Source: Engraulis encrasicolus (lineage: Eukaryota > Chordata > Actinopteri > Clupeiformes > Engraulidae). Taken from it: DNA of 64,000 bases. The notes under the pieces are model-generated. The model ran no database searches. It worked only from the letters and a program-made list of their open reading frames with translations, and was not told where the DNA came from. The position numbers and the translations under genes were made by a program. Below, in pieces: positions 11,540-20,215 of the stretch; the first letter of the stretch is position 1; each line of letters starts with the position of its first letter. Where the stretch lies: positions 248,001 through 312,000 of the forward strand of contig NC_085876.1 of NCBI RefSeq assembly GCF_034702125.1, in the 5' to 3' direction.

Positions 11540-12715
11540 TTAGGCCAGGCGACAGTTGGGCTGTCACCGATTGCCCCCCTGTAACTCTGGACAACAGAGG
11601 GTCAGCTGCATCAAAGTCACTGTACATACACCTGGCACCCTCCACTGTCACTCCAGATATTTTGGTGAATTTTGCCCTTTGCAATCCTGACTTACAACGG
11701 GCAGTCGCATTCTGGCAACGCCTTGTAACTAAGCAGTTGCCAAAAGGTGACTGCCCCCCTTAAGTCAGGATTGCAAAGGGGGGGGGGGTCACTCGTTTTC
11801 TGGCAGGGAGTCGCTTTTGAGCACGACAGGGGCGTGGGGCTACTACATCTGCTTTGAGTTCACTCCTGGGTGAAACCAGAGAGTGTTTATGGGTAGTACG
11901 AGAGAGGAATCTCGCGACTTTTTTCCGGGTGGTACTGTCCACTAAGTGGCGCCATCCAGACAGCGAAGAGCCAAGGAGCGCAGAGGATGTTAGAATTAAT
12001 GGGGTCCCATGGAGCTCAACCACGATGCTGCCATTGCTTTGGGAGAGAATTGGTATCATCGTTTCATTTTATTTTTCCAAAAGGCAGGATAGATTATCCT
12101 TTCAAACAGCACTTAGTTTGAATGTTTAAACTCGCTGGATCTTTGTAAAATACGTCTTTATTGTCAATATGACGTCACGAGTGGCTTCACACACTGCGTT
12201 TGGATTGGTCGGCCGGCTGCATTGCTGTGATCACGACGGCCGTAAAGCAATTTTGTTAGCAAGATGCTAGCGGAGCCTGACTCATAAATCCCAAAGCTGT
12301 AGGAAATCAGAAGGACATAACTCCCAGGTTATTGTACATTTCATTGAAATCCACATTGGTTTCTCAGAACTTACAGTAATATTGTCAAGTTTCAGCCGAC
12401 AGCGAGCACAATTGTCAGTTATTAGTGCCAGCCTTATGAGCTCTGCTGTCTCGACAGCGCTCCCTAGGTGAACTGCAGGCACGGGTTGGAGGGTGAGATT
12501 CAACACTGCATGTAAACCCACTGTGGTGAAACCAACCAATGCCCCCCCCCCCAAAGGTGACGTGGAGATGCCATAGAAAACATGTCTGCTTTCTTTTCCT
12601 AATGCATACTATGTATAATATAACATAACATAATACAATAAAATATATGAGCCTAATAATCATAATATAATTATCATAATATAATTTCAAATAACAATAT
12701 TGCACCAGATCCTGA
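11540..12715. other. Intronic stretch with repeat fragments
   Basis: It contains partly self-complementary GGCAGTCACC/GCCCCCC-type segments at 11550-11790, but no clear element boundary or exon. Confidence 0.4.
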
Positions 12716-12717
12716 TT

Positions 12718-12838
12718 TTTAGGTAACTGCCGGATACCGGATCCACTGCTTAAGATCCTGCCGGATTCGGATCCTGTGAAAAACCCTATTATCCTGACGG
12801 ATCCGGAACCGGATCTTGGATCCTGTGCATCTCTAGTT
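12718..12838. repeat. hAT terminal fragment rich in GGATCC words
   Basis: Repeated CCGGATCC words end in GGATCCTGTGCATCTCTAG, the complement of a CTAGAGATGCAC-type hAT terminus. No partner end was recognised. Confidence 0.5.
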
Positions 12839-13273
12839 TTTAATTTAGAAACGAATTTCGACTATGTTTTTTTGGCACAAGCCCTAAACTGAACTCAGAA
12901 CTAATTCAATAAGGAAATTGCTTTCAGATTTTCATGTATCATGTTTCTTGACATCAATGGACCTGACAGAAGTGTAAAAATGCAACACAGTATAAAGGTT
13001 CAGTGGAAATTTGACAGAACACTTTTGTTGTCAATGCAATGACTAATCACGGACAAACTAATATGTGCATTCCCAGCCATTTTCACTGTTCCATCACACA
13101 CTCTCCCTGTGTCTCAGATGGTGCACTTGAGCTCTTCGGCCACTATGTTTCAGTGCGTAGGGTGCTCACGCTGAAAAATCTGTTAATTCGGTGCACTGAA
13201 AGCGCCTGGAAGATGCCTTAACAAAGGTGTAAAAAACGCAGTGCTTGAACGATGAACACTGCACACACTAAAC

Positions 13274-13819
13274 CAGGGGTCCCTAAACTAAGGCCCGGGG
13301 GCGGGATGCGACCCACCATGCCCCTTTGACCGGCCCTCCACATCTGCACCTCACCATTTGAACTGGCCCAAAGAAGCTATCCTCACATGAAAAAATAAGG
13401 ATAAAATATACTTTTTATTTATTAAATTTTTTTATCAACAGGACTTCCTACAGTTTAATTTTCACTAACCTACTGTGAATCACCAGAAGTTTCTTTTCTT
13501 GATAGTTTCTCATCTCATTGTAACAAGCCTACCATTTCTATTGTATCACTCAGAAACTGCCAATCACCATATTTTTCTAACCTTTCCTTGCTATTGTTAC
13601 ATGGTTATTAGAAATTTAAAGGAATAAGTTACCTGTGGTATTTCAAATTGAAAAACATGTGAAGTACTCACTTCTTTTGCAAATCACTTGAAATGATAAA
13701 CTATTACTTGGCTATAACAGGCAGGGGCCTAGTACACAGCCCACATGATTGATCCCGGCCCCTGATCACAGTCTGGAACGATAATGTGGCCCCCAGAGAA
13801 AAAAGTTTGGGGACCCTTG
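13274..13819. mobile_element. hAT-type MITE (CAGGGGTCCC family)
   Basis: The ends CAGGGGTCCCTAAACTAAGG and the complement of CAAGGGTCCCCAAACTTTTT are flanked by the perfect 8-bp duplication CACTAAAC (13266-13273, 13820-13827). It is 546 bp and non-coding. Confidence 0.93.
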
Positions 13820-14213
13820 CACTAAACGGTCGCCATGTTGAAAATGAAATGGAAGAAACGTGGAGTTCAGTTCAGTTGAAAAGTTTGGTCAACAGTCTCC
13901 TAATTCTGTATGTAATGTTGGTGAGACACCAACCTTTTCATGCCAAGCCAGGTAATATATGCGAAACAGCTGCCATTTGGGATGAAGGAAATGTAAACAC
14001 AAGCACGAGACATTGTGCAATGTAAACAGTAGCCAACTGATATTTTGGTGAGCTAATGCTATGCTCACCCGTCACTTCCAGTGAGGGCACAGTGCATAGT
14101 GCTCAAACTTTTCCACGACACTACTGTATGCACTAAAGACCCCAGTGCACTGTGAGCACTATGCACTGACACAAGTGCACCCTCTGAGACACACAAAGTC
14201 CCTACCCGCGTTA

Positions 14214-14512
14214 CCGGGCGAATACACCGTCTGCGACAAGATCAAGAGACAGAGAATCGCCGGACTGTGCAGCAAGAGCGATAGAAGCACCAGATTATAT
14301 CCATAGAATGCAAGTATTCCAACATTTCCATTGGCTGTTGTGGCTGTGGCTCATTTGCATAATATTTGCTCAAGTACAACTAAAAACTGTCGCTCAAGTC
14401 GTGCGAATCGCATCTAGTTGCCCGTATCGCTTTTGTCACATGACTCAATACAAAATCAATTACTTCCGTCGCTGGAATATCACGTCATATTGTGCTTGAT
14501 CTATTCGTGCCT
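14214..14512. mobile_element. Harbinger-type MITE, copy 1 (TTA duplication)
   Basis: Left end CCGGGCGAATACACC, right end (complement) AGGCACGAATAGATC, with TTA at 14211-14213 and 14513-14515. It is related to the host element at 58029-59996. It interrupts the relic copy of the gabpb2 exon 4 end. Confidence 0.78.
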
Positions 14513-14514
14513 TT

Positions 14515-14535
14515 ACCCTTGATGAGGCCAGCCAG
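14515..14535 (-). pseudogene. Relic duplicate of gabpb2 exon 4 3' end and donor
   Basis: On the minus strand GGCTGGCCTCATCAAGG is followed by GTAA. It copies the exon end at 14744-14760 (GGCGGGCCTCATCAAGG then GTAACG). The matching intron side (GTCCCTACCCGCG) lies across the MITE at 14199-14210. The two units also share CTGTGAGCACTATGCACT and AAGTGCACCCTCTGAGACAC, so a local tandem duplication is the simplest explanation. Confidence 0.75.
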
Positions 14536-14603
14536 CTGTGAGCACTATGCACTAACTGTCAGTGCACCAGACACAAGTGCACCCTCTGAGACACACACAC
14601 ATG

Positions 14604-14722
14604 CTGAATCTCAAATGGTGCACTTGCGCACTTTAGTGTTCATGTTTCAGTACGTATGGCGCATTATTTACGCACTGAAACATAGTGCCCGAAGTGCACA
14701 AGGGCGCCATTTGAGATCCAGC
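14604..14722. repeat. Palindromic MITE-like element
   Basis: TCTCAAATGGTGCACTTGCG and the complementary end GGGCGCCATTTGAGA flank a TTTCAGTACG...CGCACTGAAA core. It lies in the intron directly beside the exon 4 donor. A related sequence is at 13110-13200. Confidence 0.65.
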
Positions 14723-14743
14723 AACAGTCCCTCCCCACGTTAC

Positions 14744-14879
14744 CCTTGATGAGGCCCGCCAGGTTCATGACGCCTCCTTGCAGCCCTGGGATGCCCTGGA
14801 TGATGAACTGAGGCCCAGCGGAGCCACCGCCAGGGATACCGGCCTCAGCACTGATGTTCACCTGAGTCTGCATCGCCTC
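14744..14879 (-). CDS. gabpb2: gabpb2 exon 4, linker after the ankyrin repeats
   Basis: A minus-strand exon behind an ATTTCAG acceptor. It begins EAMQTQVNISAEAGIPGG and continues to PQFIIQGIPGLQGG and VMNLAGLIK. The EAMQ-Q-N start, FII and VVNLA-L-type motifs match the linker after the ankyrin repeats in GABPB1/2. It is 136 nt and ends one base into a codon (phase 1) at a GTAACG donor. The glycine/proline-rich stretch is longer than I recall in mammals. A relic of its 3' end and donor is present at about 14515-14533, split by a TTA-flanked MITE. Confidence 0.88.
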
Positions 14880-14986
14880 CTGAAATAGAATACATGCATA
14901 ATTTACATAAAAAACCCAATGTATCAGACAATGCTTTCAAGTACATTCCGAACATTGTAACATGGCGCCAAGTCATTCTTAAGTAC

Positions 14987-15181
14987 CTGTAAAAGCAGTA
15001 TCAACTGAGCATTTTGGATGTCAACGGCGACGTCAAATGGCGTTTTGTCAAACTTGCTGAGGGCATGCGCATCGGCTCCGTGCTTCAGCAGCATCTCTGC
15101 CACAGTGTGATGGCCGTGCTGTGCGGCCCAATGCAGTGCTGTCATCTTCAGCATGTCTTTGGCGTTAATGTCTGCCCCACT
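14987..15181 (-). CDS. gabpb2: gabpb2 ankyrin-repeat exon 3
   Basis: A minus-strand 195-nt phase-0 exon with a CCATAG acceptor and GTACTT donor. It encodes 65 residues: [20 protein letters not shown], the repeat [20 protein letters not shown], and an end in LILLLQ. The [12 protein letters not shown] and SKFDK signatures are diagnostic of the GABP beta ankyrin domain. The region completes the repeat stack that contacts GABP alpha. The reading frame is open and no disruption is seen, so the locus looks functional despite the transposon load in its introns. Confidence 0.93.
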
Positions 15182-15211
15182 CTATGGACACAGAAAATAC
15201 AGTGGTATGAA

Positions 15212-15475
15212 CAATAGGGCTGTAACGATATTGTATGGAACAGAGAAATCGCGTTACGCACTCCACGCTACGTTACGCTACACTACTCTATCGCAGTGGT
15301 CTCCGGCAAACATTTGGCATGTAGAGTGGAGAGTAGAGTAACTTCAGCACCTTGATAAACGTATTATTTATTGCAAATTAAATATCGATACTGATGCCTC
15401 CGTATCGATGCGTGTATCGCGATGAGGCCCACGACGATGTATCCCGACACCGATATTTTGAACACACCCCTAATA
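15212..15475. repeat. hAT-like MITE remnant
   Basis: It starts TAGGGCTGTAACGATATTG and ends in CCGATATTTTGAACACACCCCTA, roughly inverted. Inside are CGTATCGATGCG-type words. No target-site duplication was found. Confidence 0.5.
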
Positions 15476-15767
15476 CACATACTGCCCACATGGACATTTA
15501 AAGACGCATATAACAAAGGTATGTGTGCTATCTGTGGCCATACGGTCAGGCGATTTGTTTGGCCCTCAGCCTCATTTGCACTACGTAATTTGGCCCTTGG
15601 GGAAAAAATGATTGGAGACCACTGCTGTATCGTGATGCAGGGAGGAAGTACCGTCATACACCCTTTCAAAGTTTTGTTATACTTCAGTCAAGAAAACAAC
15701 CACACAAGACATGGTATGATAGTCCAAAATCATCATCATTATTATTTTTCATCTTTTAAAAAATACT

Positions 15768-15935
15768 AGTAGCATCTTGTAACCTATTCTACCTATAAAA
15801 TAGTGTTATGAATAAAACCTATGATGATTTACAATGTTAGCACATATGAAAAAGGAAATTCATTTATTTAAAAAGATACATTTTATAAATCGTGGGGAGT
15901 ATTGAACATAAGTCAAAAATCATGATATAGGCCAA
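15768..15935. repeat. Local intron repeat, copy 1
   Basis: It shares TAGTAGCATCTTGTAACCTA, TTCTACCTATAAA, GATACATTTTA and GAACATAAGT blocks with 17480-17690, about 1.7 kb away. Confidence 0.7.
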
Positions 15936-16008
15936 AATCGCATGAGAATCACTCCCAGGCTAACTGGTAATCACACACATACAAATAGATGCAGCAGCCG
16001 GTCTTTAA

Positions 16009-16361
16009 AGGGACACTGTGTGAGATTTTCAGTTGTTTATTTCCAGAATTCATGCTGCCCATTCACTAATGTTACCTTTTTCATGAATACGTACCACCAG
16101 CATCGAATTCTAAAATATTCATTATGACTGGAAAAATTGCACTTTTCATACATGAAAAGGGGGATCTTCTCCATGGTCCGCCATTTTGAATTTCCAAAAA
16201 TAGCCATTTTTAGCTGCAAAAATGACTGTACTTGGACCATACTAGAAAATATTTGTTTATTACTTGTTCATGTAAAGATCAAATTTGGCAATAGGCAGCC
16301 CAGTTTCAATGAGCAGCATAGTTGCAGTACCTTTTTTGACCATTTCCTGCACAGTGTCCCT
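16009..16361. mobile_element. TTAA-flanked MITE (AGGGACACTGTG family)
   Basis: The ends AGGGACACTGTGTGAGATT and the complement of AGGGACACTGTGCAGGAAA are flanked by TTAA (16005-16008, 16362-16365). It is 353 bp and non-coding, of Kolobok/piggyBac type by target site. Confidence 0.9.
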
Positions 16362-16365
16362 TTAA

Positions 16366-17430
16366 GGTAAAAGCACACAGATGTGTCTCACAGTCAAAAC
16401 TGGGATTACGTACTGTACAGGGCCTCTGCCATTTTTACAACAATCAGCAGATTTTTTTCAAACAAGACTCAGTCACAAAGCTGTGTCAAGTCTCTAGTTT
16501 CCAGCAAGAACAATATTTAATTGCATTGATCAAAATACCAATACAAATCAAATTAACAATACAAATCAACACCAATTGAGATCTTGACATCATTGAAAAC
16601 GTATGAAATAATTTGAAGCAAGCAATCTACACAAGACAAACAAGTATCCAGCGAGGGCGTTGAGAAGGATACAGCTGAGAGGGGGTGGACTTTTGTCATC
16701 ATTGGGGGACATTAGTCTATTTTATTTTTTAATACTAAAGGGGGCATTGGGAGGCTTAGAATAAGGTTCAAAAGAGGTTGAGAAATTTAGCCTGCGTTAG
16801 TTCTGCCAGGAAAACTCAGTCACGTGTGCGTTTTCATGGCCAATCAGTGGCCGCCATTTCCTTCATAGTGATGTGTCTAACTCTCCTTTCTTGCTGGCCT
16901 AGGTGTGGTTGGTTCAAAACCTCCTCCTCCATACCCACCACCACCACGTTGGTCCAGTGGGGGTTAAAGGTCCAGTTCCTGCTGCACGGCTACGGCAGGC
17001 TCTACTGGCTCCTACGGCAAACTATGTTAACATTAAATTGATTAAAACAAATTCCTCTCTCTAAGTCTTAATGGCTGAACCACTGGTCTAGACATTGCTG
17101 GTACTCTACTCCAGAAGTCTGAAAACAGAGTGGCCCTCAATATGTTAATATAGAGACATGCACATAGGGTTATTTAGAGGATATACCCCAATCATCTACA
17201 GAAAAATCTACTTCGAGTAAACTTATGAAATTTGCCATTTGTTACATCTTGACCCCCACCACCCCCCACCCCGTGACACCCCTACACCAAACCATTACAC
17301 TTAGTGGGTTTTATTCTGACCCAATGCAATTGTCAGATCCTTCCCCTCTCTTCCCACTCTCTCTCCTGTCTCTACCTAACCATCCATTCTGAATAATGCA
17401 AGTGTAAAAGTCAAAACTATTGAAGAAGTA
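16366..17430. other. Intronic stretch, nothing recognised
   Basis: No exon or transposon boundary was recognised between the MITE and the relic exon end. Confidence 0.4.
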
Positions 17431-17436
17431 ATTGCG

Positions 17437-17466
17437 TACCCTGACAAGCATCTCAACACTAACAGT
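17437..17466 (-). pseudogene. Relic duplicate of gabpb2 exon 2 3' end and donor
   Basis: On the minus strand GTTGAGATGCTTGTCAGG is followed by GTACGCAATTACTT. It matches the true exon end GTTGAGCTGCTTGTCAGG and donor GTACGC at 17721-17740, plus some intron. Only about 30 exon bases remain and there is no acceptor, so it cannot encode an exon alone. Confidence 0.8.
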
Positions 17467-17479
17467 GTATTTAATTTTA

Positions 17480-17690
17480 TTAGTAGCATCTTGTAACCTA
17501 TTCTACCTATAAATCATCATAGGTTTTATTCATTATTTTATTTTATTTAATATTTTATATTACAATGTTGGAAAATATGAAAAAGCTAATACATTCATTT
17601 CCTAAAAAGATACATTTTAAAAATCGCATCGAACATAAGTAATGAAAAATGTATCATGATATCATAAATCATGATAGTGTTCAAGACCAA
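17480..17690. repeat. Local intron repeat, copy 2
   Basis: Homologous to 15768-15935. It lies between the relic and the true gabpb2 exon 2 end. Confidence 0.7.
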
Positions 17691-17720
17691 AAAATATTAA
17701 AAAGTAATTGAGTAGCGTAC

Positions 17721-17888
17721 CCTGACAAGCAGCTCAACAATAACAGAGTGTCCTTCAGCGGCAGCCATGTGCAAAGGAGTGCGGTCCACTTTGGTACGGG
17801 CGTCCCGACTGACGCCTGCGCGGAGAAGCACTTCTGCCGTGGAGTAGTGTCCATGCTGCGCGGCCAGGTGAAGTGGAGAGGTGCCAAG
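17721..17888 (-). CDS. gabpb2: gabpb2 ankyrin-repeat exon 2
   Basis: On the minus strand, behind a TCTCTGTAG acceptor, this 168-nt phase-0 exon encodes 56 residues starting [16 protein letters not shown] and ending IVELLVR, followed by a GTACGC donor. It contains two ankyrin TPLH-type motifs ([11 protein letters not shown] and [11 protein letters not shown]). In the family these repeats form the surface that binds the ETS domain of GABP alpha. The segment [19 protein letters not shown] is essentially identical to mammalian GABPB2. A relic copy of this exon's last bases and donor lies about 0.26 kb further downstream in the intron (17437-17466). Confidence 0.93.
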
Positions 17889-18015
17889 CTACAGAGACAC
17901 AGAGACACAGCGGCATGATGTTCAAGGTAAATGTTAATCAGTGTGTACACTGCCCCTCCCAGACCCATAAGTTTAAAGTGATACTGTGCCATTTTTGGAA
18001 ATAAGTTTGTTGTAC

Positions 18016-18183
18016 ATTTCAATTGTTCTCCGAGTATGGCAGAACAATTTTTACCTCCATGCTAGCAATTAACATTAAATCCTATGAGACCAGCTGGCGG
18101 CTAGCTGGTCTCATAGGATTCAATATTAACTGCTAGCTTGGAGGTAAAATCTGCACTGCCATACCCAGAGAACAGCTGAAATT
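18016..18183. repeat. Palindromic foldback element
   Basis: Inverted arms include TACCTCCATGCTAGCAATTA against GGAGGTAAAATC and GCTAGC, and a core TCCTATGAGACCAGCTGG against CTGGTCTCATAGGATT. Confidence 0.85.
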
Positions 18184-18189
18184 ACAGGA

Positions 18190-19249
18190 GAGCAGTAAAA
18201 CTCAATCATTTAGGACTATAAGGACTATAAGTGTGTTCTTTTAACAACAAGATAAACATACTTTTCGGATTTGTTTAATTCCAATAAGGATAACCCACGA
18301 GTTTTGTTTAATACGTTTAGTATGATCACCCAATTCTCCTCCCCTTGACAGCACTTTTTCTGCAGATGATTTTATTTTTTATTTTTACATAAGTCAGATC
18401 AGGGATAAGATTGCTAACATAAGACCACTGCATGTATTAGATTAGAAGTCAGCAGTTATCAAGCCATTACTTAAAAAGCCATATTTAGACCCACAAAAGC
18501 TGCAAAATTATAGACCAGTGTCCAATCTATTTTCAAGGCAACACTTAAAAGATATTTCAAATGTTACCTACCATCAATTAGAAAAGATTTTTCCCTATCA
18601 ATACTGATGCTGATTTCACTTTTCATTGTGCATATTTTGAGCTTCGTTGAAGACTTTTACGGGCTAGTCTTAGATGATGGAAGTAACATTGACGCAGCTC
18701 TAGCAGCAGAGAAGCTTTTCGGCTTGTGTAGATAGTAATAAACTCATGGACTATTTACAAACTTCTAAATGCTTTGTTTTGTTAGTAAAGACCATATTTG
18801 TACTACTGTAGAAGTTTGGTTTCATGACGTGATTTTTGTGGGGTAAGTTTAAAGATACTGCCCGGGATCCATTTGCGCTCGTGCCAAGCTATGCAAAATA
18901 AACATTGAATAACTCTGTATCTCTGCTAATGTGAGCCCAAGCCAGAAAACACTTTGGGTGGACTACTGGATGGATGTCATGGTTCAAATGGGATTAGGGT
19001 GAATCTACTCCGAACCATTGCTTTAAACGAACTTCAAACTTTACTGAGCCATATTCACATTACAGCCATTCCAATCTTCTTGATGTAAACGACTACGCCC
19101 CCAGGGGCGCACATGTGCATTAACAGTTATCAAACTGAAAAATAAACTCAAGTATAGTACTGTTGAAAGAACATTAAAGAAAAAAGAAAAGAAATTCATT
19201 CATTCATTACACATTAGTTGATAAGCTAATCGTTAACGCGTTAACGGTG
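18190..19249. other. Intronic stretch, nothing recognised
   Basis: No gabpb2 exon or intact transposon was recognised. A palindromic CGTTAACGCGTTAACG lies at 19231-19246. Confidence 0.4.
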
Positions 19250-19299
19250 CATTAACTATTGAGATCAATATCGCCCGACAATTTTTTTTTTGGATATAT

Positions 19300-19535
19300 A
19301 TGTTTATTGAAGGTATCGGTCAAATACAATGATAAAATTATACATTTGGGTTTTTGGGATATGCATTTCTGTCCTTCATCTTTCACTTCCTCAAAGACAG
19401 CATTTTTCTTCCAGTTGCATAACTCTGGTTGTTTTGCAGCATCAAATATATCATCATTGACCAGAGTGTTCTCTGTACTGCTTTCTTCACATAAGTCGGT
19501 GTGCTCTGCTGGTACTGTTTGAACATTGTCCATTT
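19300..19535 (-). pseudogene. Start of reverse transcriptase, truncated
   Basis: On the minus strand ELCNWKKNAVFEEVKDEGQK then CIS matches the conserved opening of the RT domain that follows integrase in PR-INT-RT elements. The following residues diverge at once, and no catalytic YVDD-type motif is seen. Confidence 0.6.
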
Positions 19536-19787
19536 CACTCAGATTTACTGAGCCTGTGGAGCCAGCAAGAACCCCAGATCCATGGAACCGTACATTGTAC
19601 CAATTTCTGTGTTTTCCAGTGGCCTTCCATGCACGACCTAGAATCGTTCCAGTTCATGTTTGTCCGCTTTCTCTGTCTGTGTATGTCACTTTTTGTCCAG
19701 CTTTTAGACACAAATCTCCATGTTTTGTGAGTGTTTCAGTCTGTACTGTGTCAGCATTTGGGATGCTTTCAGGAGCAAGTGGAGTGG

Positions 19788-20213
19788 CTACAGCTTTTCT
19801 GATTCAGTCGAGTCATGTGCATTGGTCTCTTCCCCACTCTCCATATCGTCATTCTCGTAGTTAGGTCCAGAGTCTGGCAGTATTTGTTTGTCAGTCACCT
19901 CTGGCTGAATGTCCATATCTTCTAGCACTGTTTGTTGGGCATCAATGTTTCTCAGTCTGGTATGAGGCACACGAACATAGGTGCCCCCGTGCCTTACAAA
20001 GACTACCATACCATCTTGGCTGATAACCACCCTTGGACCTTTCCAGTGTGGGCAGTCAGCTCGTTTGTAGTATACTTTGTCCCTAGTGTCTTATCCGTTA
20101 TCATTGGCTCGCAGTTGTTTGCGAAGGGCTCGTTGGATTTTTTTCAGAACACTCTGCTTCTGTGAATGCTTGGCGTGCTGCATGCAAAGATGTAATATGC
20201 TGAGCCAACCAGG
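19788..20213 (-). pseudogene. Integrase C-terminal region of the same element
   Basis: On the minus strand WLAQHITSLHAARQAF resumes the integrase at the left end of the Tc1-like insertion. KVYYKR, then HWKGPRVVISQDG and VFVRHGGTYVRVPHTRLRN follow. The GKDG-xVFVRHGGxYVRV block is typical of the integrase C-terminal domain of this element group. A frame shift and a stop are present near 20090. An acidic tail follows (DMESGEETNAH). Confidence 0.72.
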
Positions 20214-20215
20214 TA

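Noticed and set aside
11760..12129. Overlapping ORFs of 91-99 codons
   Set aside because: The opposite-strand ORFs cover the same repeat-like DNA and neither resembles a GABPB exon or a transposase.
19526..19864. 112-codon plus-strand ORF
   Set aside because: Antisense shadow of the retrotransposon integrase tail and RT start.
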